From: Aerobium sp039839275
GTDB lineage: Bacteria > Pseudomonadota > Alphaproteobacteria > Rhizobiales > Rhizobiaceae
Length of the DNA stretch: 64,000 bases
Assembly (NCBI RefSeq): GCF_039839275.1
Contig: NZ_JBDOQP010000008.1
Location: 60,166-124,165, forward strand
Direction of reading: 5' to 3'
Shown here: positions 27,668-36,520 of the stretch, one piece after another
Layout of the letters: every line of letters starts with the position of its first letter
Numbering within the stretch: the first letter of the stretch is position 1
Position numbers and translations under genes: made by a program
The notes under the pieces: generated by a model
The model's input: the letters and a program-made list of their open reading frames with translations, nothing else
The model's database searches: none
What the model was told of the DNA's origin: nothing

Positions 27668-28429
27668 TCATCCCGATAGCACATGAACCATCTGCCCGGC
27701 GCGTGGCCGGGCTGCGGCAGGGCCGAGCCCTGCCTCGATGATGGCTGCCAGGTCTTCGTCGACATTGCGGCACCGCTCGAGCCGCAGGTCTGGTGCAGCG
27801 CCGTCTTGACGTGCGTCCAGAACCGCGTCGGCATTGCCTGAATAGAGCGCTTTGCCGCCGACCAGCCAGGCGGCGATGGCGCTCAGCGACCAGATATCGT
27901 CGCTTGCAGACGGGGGCGCGCCACGCACCTGCTCCGGCGACATCCATGCCGCCGACCCCGCGACTTCGCTGCCTTGCACCGGGTCGCTTCCGGCAAGCAC
28001 CGCCAGCCCGAGGTCGATCAGCACAGGCTGGCTCGAACGGAACAGCACATGCGCCGGCTTGAGATCACGGTGGACGATCCCACGCCCATGAAGATAGGCC
28101 AGTGTCTCCGCCAGCCTGGCGATCAGCAGCCGCGCTTGCGCCGGATGGCAATGACGCGCCTGGATGACCGGATCGGTCAGCGACGCGTCGAGGCGTTCAA
28201 AGGCTATCCAGTTCTCTCCGGCACCCTGCACGACCGGCAGGCCCGGATGATGCAGCATGGTCCACAGCCCGATCTCGTGGCGCAAGCGCATCACCGCATC
28301 GACGCGACCCGGGTCTGCCGCGCGCTTGACGATGATCGGTTCGCCATGATCGCCCCGCGCCTCGACAACCTCGATGCCGTCGCGGTCGCTCAGGCGACGC
28401 TCTGCATCCCAGGGTTTTCGCACGGCCAT
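27668..28429 (-). CDS. Serine/threonine protein kinase (PpkA-like), T6SS cluster
   Basis: 253 aa, kinase domain only, no membrane helix or periplasmic sensor. The ATP-anchoring lysine lies in IIVKRA, the catalytic loop is HRDLKPAHVL and the metal motif is IDLGLA, followed by AAWMSPEQ. Two deviations: the loop asparagine is histidine and DFG is DLG. In type VI systems such a kinase phosphorylates an FHA-domain protein to switch assembly on; an FHA gene is present 13 kb away on the same strand. The last gene of the minus-strand arm, ten bases after the methyltransferase. Confidence 0.82.
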   Translation of the reverse strand: MAVRKPWDAERRLSDRDGIEVVEARGDHGEPIIVKRAADPGRVDAVMRLRHEIGLWTMLHHPGLPVVQGAGENWIAFERLDASLTDPVIQARHCHPAQARLLIARLAETLAYLHGRGIVHRDLKPAHVLFRSSQPVLIDLGLAVLAGSDPVQGSEVAGSAAWMSPEQVRGAPPSASDDIWSLSAIAAWLVGGKALYSGNADAVLDARQDGAAPDLRLERCRNVDEDLAAIIEAGLGPAAARPRAGQMVHVLSG

Positions 28430-28439
28430 GGCCGGCGTG

Positions 28440-29984
28440 TCAGATCGCGCCGATTCGCTGCCAGAACGGCAGCGAGATCGCGACGATCTTTTCCATGTGC
28501 TCCTGCAGCCGCGTCAGGTTCTCCTCCGCGCCGTCGAAGAATGCCCCTTCATAGCTGATACGGTCGCCGCGGCTCTGCAACAGCGCCCATGCAGCGCGGG
28601 CCAGCGCGGCCGGCTCGGCTGGTGTGCCGGCCACAAGGACTTCATAAGCGAGCATTTCGAAAACGTTGACGGAAACGCCGCCGCACAGGGCCGGCGCCAC
28701 GAGAGCGGTGCCCGGCCTGCCGGTATCCGCGCAGATGGCGAGATGATGGCGGTTGTAGGCACGCGCGACGTCCCGCGCCTCGTCGGTCACTACGGTGGCG
28801 ACCGGCAGCGCCTGTCCAGATCCCGTCAGCATGCCGAGCACCTCACGTGCATTGGCTGTCGAACCGTCCGCCTCCGGCAGGTCGAGCAACTCGCCGACCG
28901 ACATCGTCTGGCGTTCGGCCAGCGCAGCGAAGGCAGGCGCGTAGAACCCTTCATTGAGAGTCGCTTCGCCGAGCGGCACCTTGATCGTGCGCGTCAGCGC
29001 ATCGGGCGGCACGATCAGCGTCAAGCGTTGCTCCCGCATCCGCTGGTCGCGGCGACGGACAGGAATCTCGCGCGCACCACGCATGAAGACATCGCGGCGA
29101 AACGCGCGGACCATGAAGTAGTCCTTGAACGTCTCGCGCTGCGAGGCCGGAGCGGCATCGACGAGCTGGCGCTGCTCCGGCTTGAGGCAAAGGTCGGGGA
29201 AGTTCTCCAGCAGGTTCGCCGTCGCGACGTAGTCGAGCTTGGCCGGCGCCATGTCCCGCGCCACGTCGTCGTGAAAGCACGGCGCCCAGTGCTCGTTGAG
29301 ATATTCGTGGGCCAGATAGGAAACGCTGCCCTTCTCCGCTTCGCCGGCAAGCCGGTCGAGATAGTCCGTCGGCAGGCTCGGCGCTCCGGCGGCTGCGAAA
29401 TCGCGCAACGCGGCAATCGCATCGATGACCCGCCGGTCACTTGGCGCACTGCCGGCGCGCGCCAGGTTCAGCAACAGCCGCTGGATCGGCAGCGCCTGTG
29501 TCCATCCCGGCAGGGCATTGTAGGTGACGTAGGCGACACCGCCGGGCTTGAGGTGACGGTCGATGAACGTCACGATGTGGGCCCGGTTCTCGAGGCTCAC
29601 CCAGGACCAGACGCCATGCAGCACGATATAGTCGAAGGCCGGCATGTCGCGCGGCGCGTTGCGGGCCAGTTGGTCGAATGAGGCCTCCTCGAGCCGAATG
29701 TTGCCGAGGCCGCCAGCTTTGGCCATCGCCCTGCCCCGTGCGATGTGGGCAGGGTTAAAGTCGAAGCCCCAGACTTCGCTGTGATGGCTGGCGGCGGCGA
29801 TCGCCAGCGCCGTTTCGGCGAATCCGCAACCGAGTTCGCAGTAGGTGAACGGCGTTCCCTGGGCGACCGGCGGCTCGATATTGCGCAACATGCAGGCGAC
29901 ATCGATGCGCGGCGGCGTCTGTTCGAGATAGAAGCCCGGCACATACTCGATGTCCGACACATAGCCTTCGTTCCAGGATGTCAT
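28440..29984 (-). CDS. Class I SAM methyltransferase with C-terminal regulatory domain, T6SS cluster
   Basis: 514 aa from ATG 29984 (MTSWNEGYVSDIEYVPGF). Motif I is YCELGCGFAETAL near residue 47, the acidic motif EVWGFDFNPAHI, and motif IV YIVLHGVWSWV; residues 1-200 are catalytic. The rest matches the helical methyltransferase regulatory domain (PF10119 type). Known relatives include protein-lysine methyltransferases of rickettsiae, but many are uncharacterised. It lies 16 bases after tssG in the same operon, so it probably modifies a T6SS component or an effector. Substrate is not known. Confidence 0.8.
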   Translation of the reverse strand: MTSWNEGYVSDIEYVPGFYLEQTPPRIDVACMLRNIEPPVAQGTPFTYCELGCGFAETALAIAAASHHSEVWGFDFNPAHIARGRAMAKAGGLGNIRLEEASFDQLARNAPRDMPAFDYIVLHGVWSWVSLENRAHIVTFIDRHLKPGGVAYVTYNALPGWTQALPIQRLLLNLARAGSAPSDRRVIDAIAALRDFAAAGAPSLPTDYLDRLAGEAEKGSVSYLAHEYLNEHWAPCFHDDVARDMAPAKLDYVATANLLENFPDLCLKPEQRQLVDAAPASQRETFKDYFMVRAFRRDVFMRGAREIPVRRRDQRMREQRLTLIVPPDALTRTIKVPLGEATLNEGFYAPAFAALAERQTMSVGELLDLPEADGSTANAREVLGMLTGSGQALPVATVVTDEARDVARAYNRHHLAICADTGRPGTALVAPALCGGVSVNVFEMLAYEVLVAGTPAEPAALARAAWALLQSRGDRISYEGAFFDGAEENLTRLQEHMEKIVAISLPFWQRIGAI

Positions 29985-30000
29985 GGGATGTCCGATCGTT

Positions 30001-31092
30001 TCAACGAAGGTGCGGGGCGCAGCGGAATTCGACTTCGGCGGGTTCCTTGCGCGGCCGTGACGACGGCAGCCAGGTGTTCCATCCGAGACGGCTGGCCTCT
30101 GGCGCATCACGGTCGCGGTCCAGCACCAAAGGGGGAACGTCCTCCGGCAGCAGGGACAGGCGCACCCTGAACGCTTTCTCGGGTCCGAGCGCGATCGCCG
30201 CCAGGTCGGCCAGCGTCTGCGCACGCGCGCCGTCTGGAAGCAGAGACCGGAAGGGTGCGTAATGAAGGCGTGCGACGACCAGCACCACCGACGATTCGAT
30301 ATCGAAGGTCCGCTCACCCAGCACCATGTCCTCGCCGAGCCGGCAGAACGCACCCGCCGCCTTGCCGGGGCCCGGAAGCCTGGTCCGGTCAGCCTCGCTG
30401 ATCGGCAGCCAGGCGCCCGCGAACTGCTCGATGCGAACCGTATGGCCGAGCATGCCCGAAAGCGCGCGCTCGACGGCAAGCGCGGAGCGCCCCGTCCGCC
30501 CCAGCAGCCCCCCGAAAAAGACGAGGGTCTCGTCCGGCGCTTCGGTGCGGTTCGATACCGCAGGAGATCCGATGCCGACGATCGCCCGGAGCGCGGCATC
30601 GATGCGTCTGGGCATGCCGAACCGCGTCGCCCGGTCATGCTCGACCGTCAGCCGGTACTTTGCCCACGCTTCGTAGAGAAGGCCCGCCAGCCGGTTGTTG
30701 AACAGGTCGAGGAATTCACGCAGGCCGGGATTGCGCTCACGCACGCTGACATGGACCATCTCGCTGATGGCATGAGGCAGGACGCCCGATGGCCCGGTGA
30801 GCCCTATGACCGATTGTGTTACCTGCACGGGACCACCGGCGCGCGGCCGCGCAACCGTCGTCGCCTCCGCTGCCGCGTAGCCGAGCGGAACAGCGGCGCG
30901 TATGGCCGCAGCCGCCTTGCCCGGCTCCACCCCTCGTCCCAGCGGATCAGGCTTTTCGACGCCGGCGGCGTCGGCTTCCTCTACCGCCAATGCCTCGATG
31001 ACCCGCAGGACCTGGAACAGGTCGTAGGCTTGCGGCCGATCGAAGATGTCGGACTTCAGAGAAGTATGCGGTCGCCGGCGCGCGCTGGCCAT
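30001..31092 (-). CDS. tssG: Type VI secretion baseplate subunit TssG
   Basis: 363 aa from ATG 31092, which overlaps the end of tssF by 37 bases. TssG features are seen: N-terminal FDRPQAYDLFQVLRVIEA, then VTQSVIGLTGPSGVLPHAISE, FLDLFNNRLAGLLYEAWAKY, and a C-terminal LPEDVPPLVLD. It forms the TssE-TssF2-TssG baseplate wedge. An in-frame reading beyond 31092 would lie inside tssF and is not coding. Confidence 0.92.
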   Translation of the reverse strand: MASARRRPHTSLKSDIFDRPQAYDLFQVLRVIEALAVEEADAAGVEKPDPLGRGVEPGKAAAAIRAAVPLGYAAAEATTVARPRAGGPVQVTQSVIGLTGPSGVLPHAISEMVHVSVRERNPGLREFLDLFNNRLAGLLYEAWAKYRLTVEHDRATRFGMPRRIDAALRAIVGIGSPAVSNRTEAPDETLVFFGGLLGRTGRSALAVERALSGMLGHTVRIEQFAGAWLPISEADRTRLPGPGKAAGAFCRLGEDMVLGERTFDIESSVVLVVARLHYAPFRSLLPDGARAQTLADLAAIALGPEKAFRVRLSLLPEDVPPLVLDRDRDAPEASRLGWNTWLPSSRPRKEPAEVEFRCAPHLR

Positions 31093-32891
31093 GTCTTGAG
31101 CACTCCGCTGCGGCCCTTCACCAGGGCGGTTAGGCGCGAGAAGGAATTGACGCTGGCGTAGAGCCCGAGGAAGCGCTCCAGTACACTTGCCATGAGAAAG
31201 ACGCCGTTGCCGGAAAAATGAGCCTCGTCGAACGTCATCGTCACGTCGATGCCGCGGCAGAACGCCGTCTGGCCGCGGCTTCGAACGCGTGCGGTGCCGG
31301 GTTTGGACGAAAGACCGATGATGCCGTCGATCAGCGCCTGGGTTTCGGCCGAATCGCGAAAATCGTAGAGCAGCAGCATTTCCTTCAGCGCCTCGACGCC
31401 GCCTTCGGAAACCAGCGAAAGGTGGTTGAGCGACAGGTGCGATATCAGCCGCCATCGCCCGCCCGCCCCATAGTCGGGCCTCAGTGTCGGTGTCGGCGCC
31501 GTCAGCAGCCGCAGCCCCTTGACCAGCGGCAGCGGATTGACCGGGCGCAGATGCGGCTGTCCGCCGCCGAAAGGCAGACGCTCGGGGCGGTTGCGGTTGA
31601 AGCACAGTGTCTCGACGGAGAGCACGTGGTCCGGTGGCGCGGATGGGGTGAACAGGGGATCGACCATCGAAAGATAGACTTCGCTGCCGGGATTGTCCGG
31701 GTCGGCCTCGCGGCGGCTGGTGATCCACCATGCCGGACGCTCACCCTCCCCGCGCCCGGACGCGGCATCGAGGCCGTGGTCGACGCTGTAGAAGGCCTGC
31801 ACGTCGCGCCGCTCGCCGCCGCCGTCCGAAGCCGTTACCTGTTCGACACTGTAGACCTCCAGCGCACGCGGGCGGCGGCTGTCGGCGACGATGCGATATT
31901 CGCTGGTCGTGTGGTCGATCGAGATCGGCTCGGCAGTCTGCGGAAACAGGTTGACGATCGGCGTGCAGCCCAGGGCAAAGGCCGAAGCGGTCACCGAGCG
32001 CTCCAGGCTCGGGGCCGCACGGCGCAGATAGACGAAAACGTCGAGCGTCCTGCCCTTGCCGGCAAGCAGCGCCGCCTCTGGCAGGTCGAGGTCGATGAAC
32101 AGGAACTTCTCGGGGAACGCGAAGAATTCCGTCAGAACGCGGAAGGCCAGGTGAGACCCGCTGCCATAGGGAAGCAGGCCCTCGTTCTCATCGAAACCGC
32201 CAGGCTGGAAAACGGGGCCATTGACAATCACCGCGGCAGGGTCGTTCGCGCCCTCCGCAAACGCCACGGCGACGGCGTCGTTGAGCAGGAGTTCGTAGAG
32301 CGGATAGACGAGCTGCGGCTGGCCCCGCAGAAAGAAGCGAAGGCGCTTCGGCGCATTCGCCTCGAAGCTCACTTCCGGGGCAAGCGTCTCCAGCGTCAGT
32401 CGCAGGCAGCCGGCTGCATTGTTGGCGAAAGGCGTCTCCGGCGCGGCGATCGGGCGCCCCGACAGCGTCGCTGAGCGGACCGTCACCGGATCCAGCGTCA
32501 CGTCGAACGCCGTCCGGAACCGGCAACGCTCGCCTTCCGTCGGTTCGGTATCGATGAGCGTACCGGCCGGCACGAGATGGCTTTCCGGCAGGTCGGGCTG
32601 CGGCTCCATCTGCAGGATCGACATCGACGGGATTGGCCGCTCGAAATGCGGATACAGGATGGATAGCAACGCGTCGGTCAACTCGGGGAAATCGTCGTCG
32701 AGCTTCTGCCGCACACGCGCCGTCAGGTAGGCGAACGCCTCGATCAGCCGGCCGACATGCGGATCCTCGATCGCGTCTTCCGACAGGCGCAGCCGCCCCG
32801 CGATGCGCGGATGTTCGGCAGCAAACGCTGCTGCGGCGCGCCTGATATTCAGGAGCTCGCGATTGTAGTGGAGAAGCATGTCGTCGGACAT
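31056..32891 (-). CDS. tssF: Type VI secretion baseplate subunit TssF
   Basis: 611 aa, usual length. Recognised from the N-terminus (LLHYNRELLNIRRAAAAFA, HPRIAGRLRL, DPHVGRLIEAFAYLTARVRQ, PELTDALLSILYPHF) and the conserved VVTAS-like mid-region. It builds the baseplate wedge with TssG and TssE. ATG 32891 follows the stop of a 47-aa ORF by three bases; its ribosome site GGAG lies inside that ORF, so the two are probably coupled. Confidence 0.94.
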   Translation of the reverse strand: MSDDMLLHYNRELLNIRRAAAAFAAEHPRIAGRLRLSEDAIEDPHVGRLIEAFAYLTARVRQKLDDDFPELTDALLSILYPHFERPIPSMSILQMEPQPDLPESHLVPAGTLIDTEPTEGERCRFRTAFDVTLDPVTVRSATLSGRPIAAPETPFANNAAGCLRLTLETLAPEVSFEANAPKRLRFFLRGQPQLVYPLYELLLNDAVAVAFAEGANDPAAVIVNGPVFQPGGFDENEGLLPYGSGSHLAFRVLTEFFAFPEKFLFIDLDLPEAALLAGKGRTLDVFVYLRRAAPSLERSVTASAFALGCTPIVNLFPQTAEPISIDHTTSEYRIVADSRRPRALEVYSVEQVTASDGGGERRDVQAFYSVDHGLDAASGRGEGERPAWWITSRREADPDNPGSEVYLSMVDPLFTPSAPPDHVLSVETLCFNRNRPERLPFGGGQPHLRPVNPLPLVKGLRLLTAPTPTLRPDYGAGGRWRLISHLSLNHLSLVSEGGVEALKEMLLLYDFRDSAETQALIDGIIGLSSKPGTARVRSRGQTAFCRGIDVTMTFDEAHFSGNGVFLMASVLERFLGLYASVNSFSRLTALVKGRSGVLKTWPARAGDRILL

Positions 32892-32894
32892 GGA

Positions 32895-33038
32895 TCAGCA
32901 GAACTCCTGGTCGGGGCACGAAACCGGCAATGGCACCGCCACGAAAGCCGCCGCCGTGCAGCCGCGGGCGAGGATGGTGATCGCCTCGGCGGCTGTCAAC
33001 CTGGGCGTGCTGTGCGATTCCATCAGAAACTCGGACAT
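32895..33038 (-). CDS. Small 47-aa ORF between tssM and tssF
   Basis: ATG 33038 begins MSEFLMESHSTPRLTAAEAI and the protein ends SCPDQEFC, with three cysteines and a mildly hydrophobic middle. It overlaps the end of tssM by 16 bases and stops three bases before tssF, so it exactly fills what would otherwise be a 131-base gap in a tightly packed operon. Codon use is GC-rich at third positions like its neighbours. I do not recognise a family; it may be a real small protein or only a translational link. Confidence 0.4.
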   Translation of the reverse strand: MSEFLMESHSTPRLTAAEAITILARGCTAAAFVAVPLPVSCPDQEFC

Positions 33039-36000
33039 GAGAAGTCCGACAGGATATCGCGCGCGAACGGATTGCGCGTGGCTGGCGCGGTCACGTTCAG
33101 GATCACCTGACGGCTGCCGACGGAGAAGGTGTATGGCACGACGTCGGTGGCATCCGGCCGCATGATCCGACCGGCGTCGAAAAGCCTGAAGAGTGCCCAC
33201 GGTCCCTGCCGGCGCACCATGTTGCGCTCGCCCTGAACCTCTGGCGTCACCGAGAGGATCGCATCCGCGTCGACTCTGTCCGGCGGCCACTTGAACGGCG
33301 ACGGAGATGGTGGGCCATGCTGGTAGACCAGTGTCGGCCCGCCGATGTCGAACTGGAAGGCGCGCGCGGCCGGATCGAGCCGCACCGGCTCTACCGTGAA
33401 GTCGACCGACGGGGTCTCCGCGCCACCGAAATAGGCCGTGGTGATGCGGTCCGCCAGTTCCAGTTCCGCCAGCACCTCGTCCGCGATGCCGAGGCTGGCC
33501 TGCTGGCCCGGCCGCCAGCGCCAGGGACTGGCATTGGTGTCGATATACGGCCGCAGATAGTCGTTGCGGAACTGCGCGATCAATCCCGCTGGACCGAAAA
33601 CACTGGCAAAATCCGCGATCGACGCATCGTTGCTGCTGCCGGGATCGAAGGGATAGCGCCCGCGCGTCGTGGCCACGCAGGCGGGCAGGATCGTGGTGTT
33701 CCATATCTGTGACAGCCGCTCGCGCGAACTGCCGCCGGTGATGGCAGCAGCCTGTGCAATGATCCGACGGAAGAGCGGCTGCATCGATTCCGGCAAGGTC
33801 GAAGCCTGCTCGGTAAGCTGGGCAAGCACGGTTTGCGGTTCGGCGCCCAGTTCCAGTATGTCGCCACCAGCCGCGATGTGGTTGATCTGGCGATACAGCG
33901 GCTCGAGCCATGCCAGCATGGCGTCGAGTTGCGACTGCTGGCCTTCCTCCGCCACGACCGCCTCGCGGAACGCGCGGAAATGCGCGGTGACCGCCGCGCC
34001 GATATCCTCCATCCGTCGAGGCTGGTAGGCATCGCCCGCTGCTTGCGCGGCACGCTGTGAAGCGAGATCCGACACAGCGTCGAGCGCGTTGGGCTCGCGC
34101 GTGAGGTCGGTTTCCCGCACGATCGCGGTCATCAGTTCCTGAATGGGCGACGGCTTGCCGATGATGATGGCGAAGGCACGCGCGACTTCGGCGGCGTCGG
34201 CGCCTTGCGTCATGGCAAGGTCGGACAGCAGATTGTCCCAGATGCGGATGTAGTCGACGCGATAGAGGTCGAGCAGGCCATCGCGGATACGGCGCGTCTC
34301 CCGCTCTCTATCGGCGAGCGTATCGGGCACGCCCATCACCCAAAGGTCATCGGCGAGCACCGCGGCGGCGGTCCGCGCCTCATCCTGGACGGCATTGAAG
34401 AAACCGTCGCGCGTGAACTGTCCGGAAATCCCGTCCCAGAAACTTGCACCGCTGACGCGTGCAAGCGCCTGCGGCCCCGTCAACGCCATGTGGTCGACCG
34501 GACGCCACAGCGCCAGCGCCTCGATCGCAGGACGTGCCGCAAGGCGATCATAGGCCAGCCGGGCAAGCGAGTACTCGGAAAGCAGGGCGCGCGCGCCATC
34601 CACGAGCGGCATGTCGTAGATGAGCGGCGGCATCTCGACGTAGGCCAGCTCGGCGAGGTGCCTCGCCACACGTGCGTCGACGGAAGCCGTTATTTCGCCG
34701 GGCAGCCAGCGGGCCGTGAAATCCGGGGCCATGCTTGCGGCCGTTGCCGCATCCACCGGGCGCTCGCCGACCATCATCAGATAGAGCTTGAGCTGCTGGA
34801 AACGGATCGCCGCGGCGATTCCCGGATCGGCGACGTCGTCGCGCAGGTATCGCCACACATAGGGAACCAGCAGTTGCGCGATGCCGCGCTCATAGGCGTC
34901 ACGCGCCTCGCGCCGCGCGCTGGCGGTACTGTAGAGGCCGAGCGTCGCACGCGTCGGCCGCTCCTGCGAAAGTTCACGAAGGTCGTCGAGAGCCGTCAGC
35001 ACGCGACCAAATTCGGCCGCTCGACCGTCTTCCGGCTCCGCCGCATCGAGGCTGGAGCGCGCCTGGACGAAGCCATCAGCAAGCCGCCCCGTATAGGCGC
35101 GGCCCTCGCTGAACGACAGCCACCATGCAGCCAGCAGGCCAAACGCAATGAGGGTGAGCGCGACGTTGGCGGCGATGCCGCGGGCGCGGCTGAACATCAC
35201 CGCCGGGCGCGTCAGGCTGCCGAGGCTGGCCTCCGGCAGGATGACGCCGCGAAACAGGTCCTGCAGGAAATAGGGGCGGGAGGCTTTTCGCCCCTCATCC
35301 TCGCGCAGCATCAGATTGGCGGGGCGCTGGGCAAAACCGGCGGCAAGCTGAACGGAAAGCGGATCGATCGACAGCCGGTTCTGGGCCGCGCTGGCGAAGA
35401 ACAGGCCGCGCACGCGCGGCGGGGCGCCGAACCGGTGCTGCGCGGTGACGTAGGAGATCAGCGGCTCCAGCACCGTGCCGAGTGCCGCGAACTGGGCGGG
35501 GAACTCATGCAGCCGCCGCCGCCGCTGCTCGTCCGGCTCTTCCTGGAGGCGGACGAGCAGTTGGTCGGAAAGACGCTGGATGATGGCCGCGAAGCCGGCC
35601 TCGAAGCCTTCACGGCGCTCCTGTCCCCCAGCATCAAGCGGCACGCCGAAGACGGCCGCCCGGTCCTGCGCGCCGAGCGGCTCGAAAAATTCCTCGAAGC
35701 CGACGACGAGGTCAAGCTTGGTGACCACGAGATAGACCGGTACCCGGGCACGCAGGCGCATACCTGCTTCATCGAGACGGCGCCTGACCGTCGAGGAATA
35801 ATCCAGCGCGGCTTCCGGCGTCATCGCCAGCAACTCGCCCGCGCTCACCGCCACGATGATGCCGTTGATCGGCTGTCGCGAGCGGAGCCTGCGCAGGTGA
35901 TCGAGCATGCGCAGCCACAGTGGCGTATCCGCCTGCTCCGACTGTTCGAGGAAGCTGCCATCGATCTCGGTCAGCACCGCCTGATCTGTGACGTGGAAAT

Positions 36001-36520
36001 CGGCGAGCGCGTCGCCTGTCGCATCACGCTCCTGGTAAGGCAGCGTCAGGCCCGACTGCATCACCAGGGAGGTCTTGCCGGCGCCATCGGTTCCCAGAAG
36101 AAGATACCACGGAAGGCGATAGCCTTCCCGGCTCAGAAATCCGGAACCGGCGCGGGAAAACCGCACGGCGTCGCGCGCCGCGTCGCGAAAGGCGTCAAAG
36201 CGCGACTTTTCTGCCGCCTGCTCCTGCGCCGCCGCCTGCTGCTCCTCCTCGCGCTGGCGCCTGAGCGCGGCAAGCAGCGCCTGGTCTTCATTCGACCGGC
36301 GGACGCGGATGAAGTAGCCCGCAACGCCCCAGACGAGAACGAGGACAAGCACGAGGGCGAGCCTGATCGACACCGGTGAGAGTGGCTGCGTTCCCGCCAC
36401 CGAAAGAAGCGGACCGACGAACCAGACGAAAAGCGCCAGCAGCGCTGTCGCGATTGTCAGCAGGGCAGCGGGAGAAACCAGCGCCCGTCCGATCCGGCCG
36501 AGGCGAGCCCGCATGCTCAT
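33023..36520 (-). CDS. tssM: Type VI secretion membrane complex protein TssM (IcmF)
   Basis: 1165 aa from ATG 36520, which overlaps the preceding stop (ATGA). Two N-terminal membrane helices (about 14-40 and 52-72), a cytoplasmic NTPase domain with Walker A GTDGAGKTS (143-151), a third helix near residue 450 (ALTLIAFGLLAAWWL), and a long periplasmic region that includes the ImcF-related and C-terminal TssM domains. It forms the trans-envelope channel with TssL and TssJ. Walker A is complete. Full-length, unlike the tssM-like gene upstream. Confidence 0.95.
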   Translation of the reverse strand: MSMRARLGRIGRALVSPAALLTIATALLALFVWFVGPLLSVAGTQPLSPVSIRLALVLVLVLVWGVAGYFIRVRRSNEDQALLAALRRQREEEQQAAAQEQAAEKSRFDAFRDAARDAVRFSRAGSGFLSREGYRLPWYLLLGTDGAGKTSLVMQSGLTLPYQERDATGDALADFHVTDQAVLTEIDGSFLEQSEQADTPLWLRMLDHLRRLRSRQPINGIIVAVSAGELLAMTPEAALDYSSTVRRRLDEAGMRLRARVPVYLVVTKLDLVVGFEEFFEPLGAQDRAAVFGVPLDAGGQERREGFEAGFAAIIQRLSDQLLVRLQEEPDEQRRRRLHEFPAQFAALGTVLEPLISYVTAQHRFGAPPRVRGLFFASAAQNRLSIDPLSVQLAAGFAQRPANLMLREDEGRKASRPYFLQDLFRGVILPEASLGSLTRPAVMFSRARGIAANVALTLIAFGLLAAWWLSFSEGRAYTGRLADGFVQARSSLDAAEPEDGRAAEFGRVLTALDDLRELSQERPTRATLGLYSTASARREARDAYERGIAQLLVPYVWRYLRDDVADPGIAAAIRFQQLKLYLMMVGERPVDAATAASMAPDFTARWLPGEITASVDARVARHLAELAYVEMPPLIYDMPLVDGARALLSEYSLARLAYDRLAARPAIEALALWRPVDHMALTGPQALARVSGASFWDGISGQFTRDGFFNAVQDEARTAAAVLADDLWVMGVPDTLADRERETRRIRDGLLDLYRVDYIRIWDNLLSDLAMTQGADAAEVARAFAIIIGKPSPIQELMTAIVRETDLTREPNALDAVSDLASQRAAQAAGDAYQPRRMEDIGAAVTAHFRAFREAVVAEEGQQSQLDAMLAWLEPLYRQINHIAAGGDILELGAEPQTVLAQLTEQASTLPESMQPLFRRIIAQAAAITGGSSRERLSQIWNTTILPACVATTRGRYPFDPGSSNDASIADFASVFGPAGLIAQFRNDYLRPYIDTNASPWRWRPGQQASLGIADEVLAELELADRITTAYFGGAETPSVDFTVEPVRLDPAARAFQFDIGGPTLVYQHGPPSPSPFKWPPDRVDADAILSVTPEVQGERNMVRRQGPWALFRLFDAGRIMRPDATDVVPYTFSVGSRQVILNVTAPATRNPFARDILSDFSCPSF

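Noticed and set aside
28440..30638. 732-codon reading through the tssG end into the methyltransferase
   Set aside because: Upstream of ATG 29984 the frame is out of register with tssG, which is well conserved there; no fusion is supported.
34205..36379. 724-codon open frame on the plus strand opposite tssM
   Set aside because: Mirror frame of tssM with Arg/Gly/His-rich nonsense composition and no ribosome site.
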